Positions 8,096-17,162 of a DNA stretch of 62,339 nucleotides are shown here, piece after piece (position 1 is the first letter of the stretch; each line of letters opens with the position of its first letter). The translations under genes were made by a program, and so were the position numbers. The notes under the pieces are model-generated. The model was not told the DNA's origin and ran no database searches. It saw only the letters and a program-made list of their open reading frames with translations. The stretch is from RGIG5612 sp045616165 (GTDB taxonomy: Bacteria > Bacillota > Clostridia > Lachnospirales > Lachnospiraceae): positions 1 to 62,339 of the forward strand of contig JAZLGF010000021.1 in assembly GCA_045616165.1 (NCBI GenBank). Direction: 5' to 3'.

Positions 8096-9386
8096 TGTAG
8101 GAAAATCAACACTTTTTAATGCGCTGGCCGGAAATAATATTGCTATAGTTAAAGATACTCCAGGTGTAACCCGCGATAGAATATTTGCGGACGTTACTTG
8201 GCTTGACCGTGAATTTACACTTGTTGATACAGGTGGTATTGAGCCAGATAGCAAGGATGTTATTCTTTCACAAATGAGAGCTCAGGCTCAAATAGCTATT
8301 GATACAGCAGACGTAATAATTTTTATTACAGATGTTAGACAAGGCTTAGTAGATAGCGATGATAAAGTCGCTGATATGTTAAGAAGGAGTGCAAAACCGA
8401 TTGTACTAGCTGTAAATAAGGTTGATAACTTCAATAAATTAATGCCTGACGTTTACGAGTTTTATAATCTTGGATTAGGAGATCCTATTCCGATTTCAGC
8501 TTCTTCAAAATTAGGATTTGGCGAACTTCTTGATGAAGTAATTAAATATTTTGAACCGGCTGATGAAAACGAAGAAGATGATTTACGCCCACATGTAGCG
8601 GTTATCGGAAAACCTAATGTTGGTAAAAGCTCACTTGTTAATGCACTTTTAGGTGAAAATAGAGTTTTAGTTTCTGATATTCCGGGAACTACTAGAGATG
8701 CAATAGATACAATAATTAAGCATGATGAAAAAGAATATGTATTTATTGACACGGCTGGTCTTAGAAGAAAATCTAAAATAAAAGAAGAACTTGAAAAATA
8801 TAGTATTGTAAGAGCTGTTAGTGCTGTTGAAAGAGCTGATGTTGTGATTATGGTAATTTCTGCAGAAGAAGGAGTAACAGAGCAGGATGCTAAGATAGCG
8901 GGAATAGCCCATGAAAGAGGAAAAGGCGTAATAATTGCTGTAAATAAGTGGGATGCTATTGAAAAAGATGACAAAACAATATATAAATATACTGAAAAGG
9001 TTCGTCAGATACTTTCTTTCATGCCTTATGCAAGATTGCTTTTTATTTCGGCTAAGACAGGGCAAAGAATTGATAAACTTTATGACCTTATAGATGTTGT
9101 AGTTGAGAACCATTCAAGACGCATTCAAACGGGTGTTATTAATGAAATTGTAAGTGAGGCATGTGCACTTAATCAACCACCATCTGATAAAGGAAAACGC
9201 TTAAAGATTTTTTATGTAACACAGGTTGCTGTTAAGCCACCAACATTTGTTATTTTTGTTAACGATAAAGAATTAATGCATTTTTCATATTTGCGTTATT
9301 TAGAAAATAAAATAAGGGAAGCTTTCGGATTCGAAGGCACACCACTTAAGTTTTTTGTTAGAGAACGAAAAGATAAGGATAAATAG
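8058..9386 (+). CDS. der: Ribosome biogenesis GTPase Der (EngA)
   Basis: A 442-residue tandem GTPase acting in 50S subunit assembly. Domain 1 has GRPNVGKST, the PGVTRDR switch, DTGG and NKVD. Domain 2 has GKPNVGKSS, PGTTRDA, DTAG and NKWD, followed by the C-terminal KH-like domain. The ATG at 8058 (MSKPMVAIVGRPNVGK) is chosen because AGGAGA lies 8 nt upstream; an upstream in-frame start at 8037 would precede that site. It overlaps the DUF512 gene by 38 nt and is followed by plsY after 11 nt. Confidence 0.97.
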   Translation: MSKPMVAIVGRPNVGKSTLFNALAGNNIAIVKDTPGVTRDRIFADVTWLDREFTLVDTGGIEPDSKDVILSQMRAQAQIAIDTADVIIFITDVRQGLVDSDDKVADMLRRSAKPIVLAVNKVDNFNKLMPDVYEFYNLGLGDPIPISASSKLGFGELLDEVIKYFEPADENEEDDLRPHVAVIGKPNVGKSSLVNALLGENRVLVSDIPGTTRDAIDTIIKHDEKEYVFIDTAGLRRKSKIKEELEKYSIVRAVSAVERADVVIMVISAEEGVTEQDAKIAGIAHERGKGVIIAVNKWDAIEKDDKTIYKYTEKVRQILSFMPYARLLFISAKTGQRIDKLYDLIDVVVENHSRRIQTGVINEIVSEACALNQPPSDKGKRLKIFYVTQVAVKPPTFVIFVNDKELMHFSYLRYLENKIREAFGFEGTPLKFFVRERKDKDK

Positions 9387-9397
9387 AGGAAAAAGAG

Positions 9398-10417
9398 ATG
9401 TTTTTCACACCGGAGAGAATTGCTTTACTATTATGTTTAGTTGGAGGCTATTTATTTGGTCATATTCAGACTGGATTTTTTATTTCAAAAGCTAAACATG
9501 TTGACATCAAACATTTAGGAAGTGGAAATACAGGTGCAACAAATACATGGAGAGTTATGGGAGCTCCTTGGGGGCTATTAACTCTTCTTTTAGATGTAGC
9601 AAAAACGGTTTTAGCAATAATCATTGCGTATTTAGTTCTTATAAATGTTCTTAAATACGATATTCCTTATTTTACAATTGTTCTTTATACCGGACTTGGA
9701 GTTGTACTCGGACACGACTTTCCTGTTTATCTTAAGTTTAAGGGAGGAAAAGGTATTGCGTGTTCATTTGCAATTTTTCTTTGCTTTAAGCAATGGCAGT
9801 ATATTATTGTTGGACTATTAGTTTTCTTTATTGTATTGCTTGTTTCTAAATATGTATCGCTTTCATCTATCTTAACGATGATTTTTGAACTTGCAGTATT
9901 TTTACTTTGCATGTTACTAAATGTTACATATGTTAGCAATGAATATAAACTTGATTGTACAGTTATTATTATCTTACTTACTCTTTTGGCTATATTTACT
10001 CATCGAAGCAATATAGTAAGACTTTTCTTTGGAGACGAAACAAAATTCAGATTAAAAAAATATGATTTAGATGAATTAGATAAGAATGAAGATTTTGGTG
10101 AAGAGGAAGAAGACTTCGAAGAAGAAATCATAGTAGAAGATTTTGGCGAAGAGGAAGAAGACTTCGAAGAAGAAATCGTAGAAGAAGACTTCGAAGAAGA
10201 AATCGTAGAAGAAGATTTCGAAGATGAAATAGTTGAAGTAGAGTTTGAAGATGAGGAAGAAATAGAGGAAGAAATAGAAGAAGAAATAGAAGAAGAAATA
10301 GAAGAAGAAGTAACTGAAGAAGAAGTAACGAAAGAAGTTGAAAAAATAGAAGAAGTTAAAGAAAATAATAATACTCCTAGAGTAACAAATGTTGTTTTAT
10401 CAAATTGGAAAAAATGA
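9398..10417 (+). CDS. plsY: Glycerol-3-phosphate acyltransferase PlsY with long acidic C-terminal tail
   Basis: The first ~215 residues are an integral membrane PlsY, which acylates glycerol-3-phosphate using acyl-phosphate. Visible motifs are GSGNTGATNTWRVMG near residue 40-54 and the GHDFPVYLKFKGGKGIA block near 107-123. Five or more hydrophobic segments are present. The remaining ~120 residues are an unusual glutamate-rich tail made of repeats such as EEEEDFEEEI and EEEIEEEI, encoded by near-identical DNA repeats (10088-10320). Standard PlsY proteins end near 200-220 residues, so this tail is an add-on with unknown role, presumably cytosolic. The stop overlaps the next start (ATGA). Confidence 0.93.
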   Translation: MFFTPERIALLLCLVGGYLFGHIQTGFFISKAKHVDIKHLGSGNTGATNTWRVMGAPWGLLTLLLDVAKTVLAIIIAYLVLINVLKYDIPYFTIVLYTGLGVVLGHDFPVYLKFKGGKGIACSFAIFLCFKQWQYIIVGLLVFFIVLLVSKYVSLSSILTMIFELAVFLLCMLLNVTYVSNEYKLDCTVIIILLTLLAIFTHRSNIVRLFFGDETKFRLKKYDLDELDKNEDFGEEEEDFEEEIIVEDFGEEEEDFEEEIVEEDFEEEIVEEDFEDEIVEVEFEDEEEIEEEIEEEIEEEIEEEVTEEEVTKEVEKIEEVKENNNTPRVTNVVLSNWKK

Positions 10418-11859
10418 ATAGATTTAAATTAGATTCAATTACATGGAAAGACTTAAATATGGACGAGGTTTATAATCGTATAAACCTCGCCTCTTCATCT
10501 GTGGGCAGTGAATATTTACTTAACGTTTTACAAACTCTAGAATTTGATGAAGAAGTATTAAAAAATAGAAATCAAAAAACATCTTATTTTGAAAAAAATT
10601 CTGATGCGGCTAAGCGTCTTAAAAAAATCTATAAGAAATTAGGTAAAACAAAAAAATATTCTTTCCTGGATTATATTTTCAGACTTAATGAAATCAAGCA
10701 GGAAAGCAACGTAAAACATATTATTTTAATTATTCTTTTACTAATTGCGATAGCACTTATATTTGTTAAACCAGCAGTTGGAATAATTGCACTTGTTGTT
10801 ATGATAGCAATTAATATTATGCTGTATTTTAAGTTCAGATCAAAGATAGAAGCTTATTTCAATTGCATTAAATATTTAGTTAGCATGGTTATTTGCGCCG
10901 AGCAGTTATTAAAAGAAAAATTACCAGATGAATTTAATGATGATAAGAAAAAATTACAAAGTGCTATTAAAACTTTTGCTTCAGAAAAGAGAGGTAGCTG
11001 GCTTATAACAAATAGTGTTGCTGGTTCGATTGTCGATGTAATCTTAGATTATGTTCGTATGATTTTTCATGTTGACCTTATGAAATTTAATAGCATGAAA
11101 AAACATGTATCTAATCATACAGACGATATTTATAGTTTATACAATACTTTAGGTGAAATAGAAGTTTGTATATGTATTGCTGAATATAGAAAAGATAAAG
11201 CTTATTCACTTCCGATTTTTTGTGGAGAAAAAGAAATATCATTTGAAGATATAGCACATCCTCTTGTTAAAAAACCAGTGAAAAACTCACTTAAAACAAA
11301 TAAGTCAGTTTTGCTTACGGGTTCTAATGCATCCGGAAAATCAACTTTCCTTAAATCAATAGCTATAAATCAAATTTTTGCTCAGACAATTTATACTGTC
11401 TTTGCATCGGAATATAAAACAACTTTTTATAATGTATTTTCTTCAATGGCTTTAGCTGATAATTTACTAAAAGAAGAAAGCTATTTCATTGTTGAAATAA
11501 AATCATTAAAGAGAATTTTTGATTCATGTGAAGAAACAAAAGCACCGGTACTTTGTTTTATAGATGAAGTATTAAGAGGTACAAATACTAAAGAAAGAAT
11601 TGCAGCTTCAAGTCAGATATTAAAAAATCTTTCAACTAAAAATGCTCTTGTATTTGCAGCAACACATGATATAGAGCTTACACAAATATTAAAAGACGAT
11701 ATGCTTAATTATCACTTTAGTGAGCATATTGAAGGCGATAATGTTCTTTTTGATTATAAACTAAAAGAAGGACCTTCTAATTCTTCGAATGCTATAAAGC
11801 TTCTTAAATCTTACGGATTTGATGAAAAAATCGTGCAAGACTCTATCAAAATGTTGTAA
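10414..11859 (+). CDS. Membrane-anchored MutS-like ATPase
   Basis: About 481 residues. Two membrane segments near residues 105-150 (ILIILLLIAIALIF and GIIALVVMIAINIML) split a helical N-terminal part. The C-terminal ~220 residues carry a MutS domain V ATPase: Walker A TGSNASGKST, Walker B CFIDEVLRGTNTKER and the TH-D switch AATHDIEL. It lacks the mismatch-recognition domain, so it is not MutS itself; such proteins are annotated as MutS-related with unknown function. The ATG at 10414 overlaps the plsY stop; an upstream TTG at 10405 is less likely. Last gene before the pyr promoter. Confidence 0.8.
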   Translation: MNRFKLDSITWKDLNMDEVYNRINLASSSVGSEYLLNVLQTLEFDEEVLKNRNQKTSYFEKNSDAAKRLKKIYKKLGKTKKYSFLDYIFRLNEIKQESNVKHIILIILLLIAIALIFVKPAVGIIALVVMIAINIMLYFKFRSKIEAYFNCIKYLVSMVICAEQLLKEKLPDEFNDDKKKLQSAIKTFASEKRGSWLITNSVAGSIVDVILDYVRMIFHVDLMKFNSMKKHVSNHTDDIYSLYNTLGEIEVCICIAEYRKDKAYSLPIFCGEKEISFEDIAHPLVKKPVKNSLKTNKSVLLTGSNASGKSTFLKSIAINQIFAQTIYTVFASEYKTTFYNVFSSMALADNLLKEESYFIVEIKSLKRIFDSCEETKAPVLCFIDEVLRGTNTKERIAASSQILKNLSTKNALVFAATHDIELTQILKDDMLNYHFSEHIEGDNVLFDYKLKEGPSNSSNAIKLLKSYGFDEKIVQDSIKML

Positions 11860-11872
11860 AAGCTTCAATTTC

Positions 11873-11901
11873 TTGACATCACACTTTATAGATAGTAAAA
11901 T
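11873..11901 (+). promoter_or_regulatory. Promoter of the pyrC-pyrB operon
   Basis: TTGACA at 11873-11878, 17-nt spacer, TAAAAT at 11896-11901, just downstream of the MutS-like gene. Transcription would start near 11908 and enter the PyrR leader. Confidence 0.85.
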
Positions 11902-11907
11902 AATTTT

Positions 11908-12016
11908 AATCTTTAAATCGATACGAGATATCGGCAAGATAATAAGTTACATTGGATAATTTTAGAGTTTTTATCTGTTTGTGTATGTTGCCTTGCCTAT
12001 ATCGGCAAGGTTTTTA
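11908..12016 (+). promoter_or_regulatory. PyrR-dependent attenuator upstream of pyrC
   Basis: Three mutually exclusive structures are visible. The anti-antiterminator hairpin has arms CGATA (11919-11923) and TATCG (11929-11933) around a CGAGA loop, as expected for PyrR binding. The antiterminator pairs GATATCGGCAAG (11927-11938) with CTTGCCTATATC (11992-12003), 11 of 12 positions. The terminator has arms CCTTGCC (11991-11997) and GGCAAGG (12004-12010) and a T run. With UMP-bound PyrR the first hairpin forms and transcription ends. The AAGG of the terminator arm is also the only Shine-Dalgarno-like sequence for pyrC, so the terminator could block translation too. A sister leader lies before pyrR. 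Confidence 0.9.
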
Positions 12017-12018
12017 TT

Positions 12019-13224
12019 ATGAACAAAAAAGACTTTATTAATTACTATACTAAAGACTGTTTTCCAAATGATTTTACTCTTGAGGATACAGTATTGTCTT
12101 TTCTTTCATCAAATAAAAAGTATTGTGTTTTCCCGGGTTTTTGCGATGTGCATGTGCATTTTCGTGAACCCGGTTTTTCTTATAAAGAAACTATTGAAAC
12201 TGGTTCTATGGCTGCGGCAAAAGGTGGTTACACAGCGGTTTGTACAATGCCAAATCTAAATCCAGTACCAGATAGCATAAGAAACCTTAATATTCAGAAA
12301 AATATTATTGAAAATAGTGCTGTTATAGACGTGTATCCGTATGGAGCAATAACAAAAGGTGAACTAGGAGAATCATTAGCAGATTTAGATTTTCTGGCAG
12401 ATGAAGTTATTGCTTTTTCTGACGATGGAAAAGGAGTGCAATCTGAAGAACTTATGCGTTTGGCTATGCTAAAAGCAAAAGAACTTGGCAAAATTATTGT
12501 GGCTCATTGCGAAGATAATACGTTACTTCATGGTGGATATATTCATGATGGAAATTATGCAAAAGATTACGGTCATAAAGGAATTTGTAGCGAAAGTGAA
12601 TGGAAACAAATAAAAAGAGATATTTCACTCGTAAAACAGACAAATTGTGCTTATCATGTGTGTCACATTTCATGTAAAGAAAGCGTAGAACTAATACGCG
12701 AAGCAAAAAAAGAAGGTGTTAATATATCTTGCGAAACAGCACCACATTATCTTTTGCTTGACGAGGACAATTTGCAAGATGATGGAAAATTCAAGATGAA
12801 TCCTCCGTTAAGAACGAAGGAAGATAGGCTTGCATTAATTGAGGGAATTAAAGATGGCACTATAGATATGATTGCAACGGATCATGCGCCGCACAGCATG
12901 GAGGAAAAAAGCAAGGGATTAAAAGGAAGTGCTTTTGGAATTGTTGGTATCGAAACAGCTTTTCCACTTTTGTATACTTATCTTGTTAAAAAGGGTGTAA
13001 TTGATATAGAAAAATTAGTTGAACTTATATGCGATAACCCTAAAAAGAGATTTAGTATCCCAGTGAAAAATGATTATAGTATATGGGATTTAGATGAAGA
13101 AGATATAATAAAACCAGAAAATTTTGTATCAAAGGGAAAGTCAACACCATTTGAAAATATGAAAGTTTTTGGGAAATGTATTTTAACCGTACATGACGGG
13201 AAGATAGTTTACGGAGGAAAATAA
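12019..13224 (+). CDS. pyrC: Dihydroorotase, class I
   Basis: A 401-residue dihydroorotase, closing carbamoyl-aspartate to dihydroorotate in pyrimidine synthesis. The metal motif HVHFREPG lies near residue 43-50, then a GGYTAVCTMPN block, CHISC, CETAPHYL and ATDHAPH with the catalytic aspartate, all in class I order. The class I ring-closing enzymes use two metal ions. The ATG is unusual in starting 3 nt after the attenuator T run, so ribosome binding relies on AAGG within the terminator arm. First gene of the pyr operon; carB follows after 3 nt. Confidence 0.95.
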   Translation: MNKKDFINYYTKDCFPNDFTLEDTVLSFLSSNKKYCVFPGFCDVHVHFREPGFSYKETIETGSMAAAKGGYTAVCTMPNLNPVPDSIRNLNIQKNIIENSAVIDVYPYGAITKGELGESLADLDFLADEVIAFSDDGKGVQSEELMRLAMLKAKELGKIIVAHCEDNTLLHGGYIHDGNYAKDYGHKGICSESEWKQIKRDISLVKQTNCAYHVCHISCKESVELIREAKKEGVNISCETAPHYLLLDEDNLQDDGKFKMNPPLRTKEDRLALIEGIKDGTIDMIATDHAPHSMEEKSKGLKGSAFGIVGIETAFPLLYTYLVKKGVIDIEKLVELICDNPKKRFSIPVKNDYSIWDLDEEDIIKPENFVSKGKSTPFENMKVFGKCILTVHDGKIVYGGK

Positions 13225-13227
13225 GAA

Positions 13228-16200
13228 ATGGCAAAAAGGACAGATATTAAAAAGGTTTTAATAATTGGTTCAGGACCTATTGTCATTGGCCAAGCCGCAG
13301 AGTTTGACTATGCAGGCACCCAGGCTTGTTTGGCTTTGAAAGAAGAAGGGTACAAGGTTATTTTGTGCAATTCTAATCCAGCAACAATAATGACAGATAC
13401 TACTATTGCGGATAAGGTTTATATGGAACCTTTAACACTTGAATATATTGCCAAAATTTTAAGATATGAAAGACCAGATGCAATTGTTCCGGGAATTGGT
13501 GGTCAAACTGGATTAAACATTGCTATGCAGTTAGAAAAAAAAGGTATCTTAAAAGAATGTGGTGTAGAACTTTTAGGTACAAGTGGTGAAAGTATTGAGA
13601 GGGCAGAAGATCGTGAACTTTTTAAGGAAATGTGCGAATCAATCGGTGAGCCAGTTATTCCTTCTGAAATCACATACAATCTTGAAGAAGCTAAAATAGC
13701 TGCAAGCAACATAGGATATCCGGTAGTTCTTAGGCCAGCATTCACCTTAGGTGGAACTGGGGGAGGCTTTGCTGAAAACGAAAAAGAATTAGTAGAAATT
13801 GGTATTAATGCTTTTAAGCTTTCACCAGTACATCAAGTTTTAATTGAAAAGAGTGTAAAGGGTTACAAAGAAATAGAATTTGAAGTTATGCGCGATTCGT
13901 TCGACAAAGCAATTACTATTTGTGGAATGGAAAATATTGATCCTGTAGGTGTTCATACGGGTGATTCTGCCGTAGTAGCACCAATTCTTTCGCTTTCTGA
14001 TGAAGACAAAAAGATGTTAAATGACAGCGCAATTAAAATAATTAAAGAATTAAAAATTTCAGGTGGTTGCAATGTACAATTTGCTTTGCATCCGACTACA
14101 AGTGAATATTATTTAATTGAAGTTAATCCTAGAGTTTCTCGTTCCTCGGCTCTTGCGTCAAAAGCAAGTGGATATCCAATTGCAAGAGTTACAGCAAAAA
14201 TTGCTTTAGGAATGGCACTTGAGGAAATTGAAGTTGCAGGTGGTAGGGCTTCTATGGAGCCGGAACTTGATTATATAGTTGCTAAATTCCCACGATTCCC
14301 ATTTGACAAGTTTAAGGATGCAACGAATATTTTAGGTACACAAATGAAAGCGACTGGAGAAGTAATGGGTATAGGTTCTTCGTTAGAAGAATGTATTTTG
14401 AAATCAGTTCGTTCATTAGAAACTGGTACTTATCACTTATATATGTCTAAATTTGATGACATGAACACAGATGAAATTTATGAATACTTAAAAGTATTTA
14501 AGTCTGATAATCTTTATGCAGTGGCAGAACTTTTACGTAGGGATGAGAGCATATCACAAATTCACGATGTAACAATGATTACTACATTGTTCTTAGAATC
14601 AATCAAAAGAATTGTTGATATGGAAAAATTGCTTTTGGCAAATAAAGAAGATATTAATACTCTTAGGGCCGCTAAGATACTTGGATTTTCTGATAAGTAT
14701 ATATCTCGTCTTTGGAATGTTTCCGAAAATAAAGTCACATCTCTTAGAAAGGAAAATAAAATCACACCAATTTTTAGAATGGTTGATACTTTGCATACTG
14801 GAAAATATATTGCATATCTTTATTCATCATATATTAATTTAGTTGATGATAAATTCAAAAACGAATCTAGACTTTCTAACGATAAAAAAATTATCACACT
14901 TGGAGCAGGCCCAATTCGTATTGGACAAGGTGTTGAGTTTGATTATTCAACGGTACATGCAGTGCAGACAATAAAAAATGCGGGTTACGAAGCTATTATC
15001 ATTAATAACAATCCTGAAACAGTTTCGACTGATTATACAACTGCAGATAAACTATATTTTGAGCCATTAACACCTGAAGATGTTATGTCAATTATTGATT
15101 ATGAAAATCCTGAAGGTGTTATTGCCTCACTAGGTGGACAAACTGCGATAAATCTTGCTGAGCCGTTGATGAAAAAGGGCGTAAAAATTATAGGTACGGA
15201 TTGCGATGCTATCGAAAAAGCTGAAAACCGTGATTGCTTTGAAAAAATATTGTTAGAGCTAGGAATACCACAGCCTAAAGGAAGAGCTGTAACAAAGATT
15301 GAAGATGGAGTAAAAGCAGCAAATGAAATAGGATATCCGGTTCTTGTTCGTCCTTCATTTGTCTTAGGCGGAAGAGCTATGCAGATTGTTGCTAATGAAG
15401 AGCAACTTCGTCATTACTTAAAATCAGCTGTTGAAGTGGATGCTGATAAACCTGTTTTGGTAGATAAATATATTCAAGGAAAAGAAGTTGAAGTAGACGC
15501 TATATGCGATGGCAGAGATGTATTTATTCCAGGAATTATGGAACTTGTTGAAAGAACAGGTATTCACTCTGGAGACTCAATAAGCGTATATCCAACATTT
15601 AGTATTTCAAATAAAGTTAAAGGAATTATTCTGCAGTATGCTAAAAAATTAGGACTTGGTATTGGAATAATTGGACTTTACAATATTCAATTTATTGTAG
15701 ATGAAAAAGAGGATGTTTATATTATTGAAGTTAATCCTCGCTCATCTAGAACAGTTCCATTTCTTTCTAAAGCAACAGGATATAGCCTTGCTGATATTGC
15801 TACCGAGGTTATTCTTGGAAAAACATTAAAAGAACAAGGAATATTTGATATATATCCTGACGAAAAGAAACGATATTATGTAAAAGTACCAGTATTTTCA
15901 TTTAATAAAATAAAAGGATTAGATGCGTACCTTTCACCTGAGATGAAATCTACTGGTGAAGCTATTGGATATGACGATAAACTTAACCGTGCGCTTTATA
16001 AAGCGCTACAAGCATCGGGTACACATGTTCAAAATTATGGAACTGTTTTTGTTACAATTGCAGACAAGGATAAAGAGGAAGCATTACCATTAGTAAGACG
16101 TTTTTATAATCTTGGATTTAATATTGAAGCAACTTCTGGTACAGCTAAGTTTCTTAAAGAAAATAATATTAGAACGCATGTACTTAAAAAAATTAGCGAT

Positions 16201-16419
16201 GATCCAGAAGAGATTACAAATTCTATTAGGCAAGGCCATATAGCTTATGTAATTAATACAAGGGATATAGGTTCGTTGTCGCAAGAAACTGATGGTATAC
16301 AAATAAGACAACTTGCAACAGAAAACAATGTAACAATACTTACATCATTAGATACAGTTAAAGTTTTGTTAGATGTTCTTGAAGAAACAACATTAACTAT
16401 TTCAACAATTGATTCATAA
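13228..16419 (+). CDS. carB: Carbamoyl-phosphate synthase large subunit
   Basis: A 1063-residue full-length CPSase large subunit with two homologous ATP-grasp halves (residues ~1-400 and ~550-930), an oligomerisation region between, and a C-terminal allosteric MGS-like domain (~930-1063). Motifs GSGPIVIGQAAEFDY near the start and GAGPIRIGQGVEFDY in the second half are diagnostic. It makes carbamoyl phosphate from ammonia, bicarbonate and two ATP. The glutaminase subunit CarA is not in the operon or anywhere in the window, so it must be elsewhere or ammonia is used directly. pyrK follows after 8 nt. Confidence 0.97.
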   Translation: MAKRTDIKKVLIIGSGPIVIGQAAEFDYAGTQACLALKEEGYKVILCNSNPATIMTDTTIADKVYMEPLTLEYIAKILRYERPDAIVPGIGGQTGLNIAMQLEKKGILKECGVELLGTSGESIERAEDRELFKEMCESIGEPVIPSEITYNLEEAKIAASNIGYPVVLRPAFTLGGTGGGFAENEKELVEIGINAFKLSPVHQVLIEKSVKGYKEIEFEVMRDSFDKAITICGMENIDPVGVHTGDSAVVAPILSLSDEDKKMLNDSAIKIIKELKISGGCNVQFALHPTTSEYYLIEVNPRVSRSSALASKASGYPIARVTAKIALGMALEEIEVAGGRASMEPELDYIVAKFPRFPFDKFKDATNILGTQMKATGEVMGIGSSLEECILKSVRSLETGTYHLYMSKFDDMNTDEIYEYLKVFKSDNLYAVAELLRRDESISQIHDVTMITTLFLESIKRIVDMEKLLLANKEDINTLRAAKILGFSDKYISRLWNVSENKVTSLRKENKITPIFRMVDTLHTGKYIAYLYSSYINLVDDKFKNESRLSNDKKIITLGAGPIRIGQGVEFDYSTVHAVQTIKNAGYEAIIINNNPETVSTDYTTADKLYFEPLTPEDVMSIIDYENPEGVIASLGGQTAINLAEPLMKKGVKIIGTDCDAIEKAENRDCFEKILLELGIPQPKGRAVTKIEDGVKAANEIGYPVLVRPSFVLGGRAMQIVANEEQLRHYLKSAVEVDADKPVLVDKYIQGKEVEVDAICDGRDVFIPGIMELVERTGIHSGDSISVYPTFSISNKVKGIILQYAKKLGLGIGIIGLYNIQFIVDEKEDVYIIEVNPRSSRTVPFLSKATGYSLADIATEVILGKTLKEQGIFDIYPDEKKRYYVKVPVFSFNKIKGLDAYLSPEMKSTGEAIGYDDKLNRALYKALQASGTHVQNYGTVFVTIADKDKEEALPLVRRFYNLGFNIEATSGTAKFLKENNIRTHVLKKISDDPEEITNSIRQGHIAYVINTRDIGSLSQETDGIQIRQLATENNVTILTSLDTVKVLLDVLEETTLTISTIDS

Positions 16420-16427
16420 GGGGAAAA

Positions 16428-17162
16428 ATGAAACAAAGTATTTTTGAAATTATTTCTAATATTTCCTTAAACGAAAGCATCTATAAAATGGTGCTTAGTG
16501 GAGATACTAGGGAAATAAAATCAAGTGGTCAGTTTATAAATATTAAACTCGAAGGCAAGTATTTAAGAAGGCCTATTTCAGTTTGTGATTATGACGATAA
16601 GACAATCGTGGTTATTTACAAGATTGTAGGTAGTGGCACAGCGCAGTTAAGTAAGATGAAAGCAGGCGAAAAGCTAGATATTCTTACAGGATTAGGAAAT
16701 GGTTATGATATTAATAAAAGTGGAGATAATCCGCTTTTAATTGGTGGAGGTGTTGGAATTCCTCCTTTATATCGTTTATGCAAAGATTTGATTAATGCAG
16801 GAAGAGATGTATCGGTTGTTTTAGGTTTTAATACGAAAAGCGAAAGTTTCTATATTGATGAATTTATTAATTTAAGAGCTAAAGTTTATGTGGCAAGTGT
16901 TGATGGAACTATTGGAACAAAAGGATTTGTAACAGATGCACTGCCAGATAATTATTCTTACTTTTATTGCTGCGGTCCAGAGCCTATGCTAAAGGCAGTT
17001 TATAAAGCAACAAAAACCAGCGGACAATTTAGCTTTGAGGAGCGTATGGGATGTGGCTTTGGTGCATGTATGGGATGCTCATGCAAAACACTTACAGGTT
17101 TTAAGCGCATTTGTAAAGATGGGCCTGTTTTAGAAAAGGAGGAAATATTATGGGAAAGCTAA
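16428..17162 (+). CDS. pyrK: Dihydroorotate dehydrogenase electron-transfer subunit PyrK
   Basis: A 244-residue FAD and [2Fe-2S] subunit that passes electrons from dihydroorotate oxidation to NAD+. An N-terminal flavin-binding barrel contains RRPISVCDYD; the nucleotide-binding domain has GGGVGIPPLY; and a cysteine cluster near residues 206-228 (MGCGFGACMGCSCK, then a further Cys in RICKDG) binds the iron-sulfur centre. GGGGAAAA precedes the start. It overlaps the next gene, pyrDB, by 13 nt, consistent with equimolar synthesis of the heterotetramer. Confidence 0.95.
   Translation: MKQSIFEIISNISLNESIYKMVLSGDTREIKSSGQFINIKLEGKYLRRPISVCDYDDKTIVVIYKIVGSGTAQLSKMKAGEKLDILTGLGNGYDINKSGDNPLLIGGGVGIPPLYRLCKDLINAGRDVSVVLGFNTKSESFYIDEFINLRAKVYVASVDGTIGTKGFVTDALPDNYSYFYCCGPEPMLKAVYKATKTSGQFSFEERMGCGFGACMGCSCKTLTGFKRICKDGPVLEKEEILWES

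Noticed and set aside
8462..9113. Long minus-strand frames opposite der
   Set aside because: Der is a complete conserved gene; the antisense frames are low-complexity S/I/F-rich artefacts.
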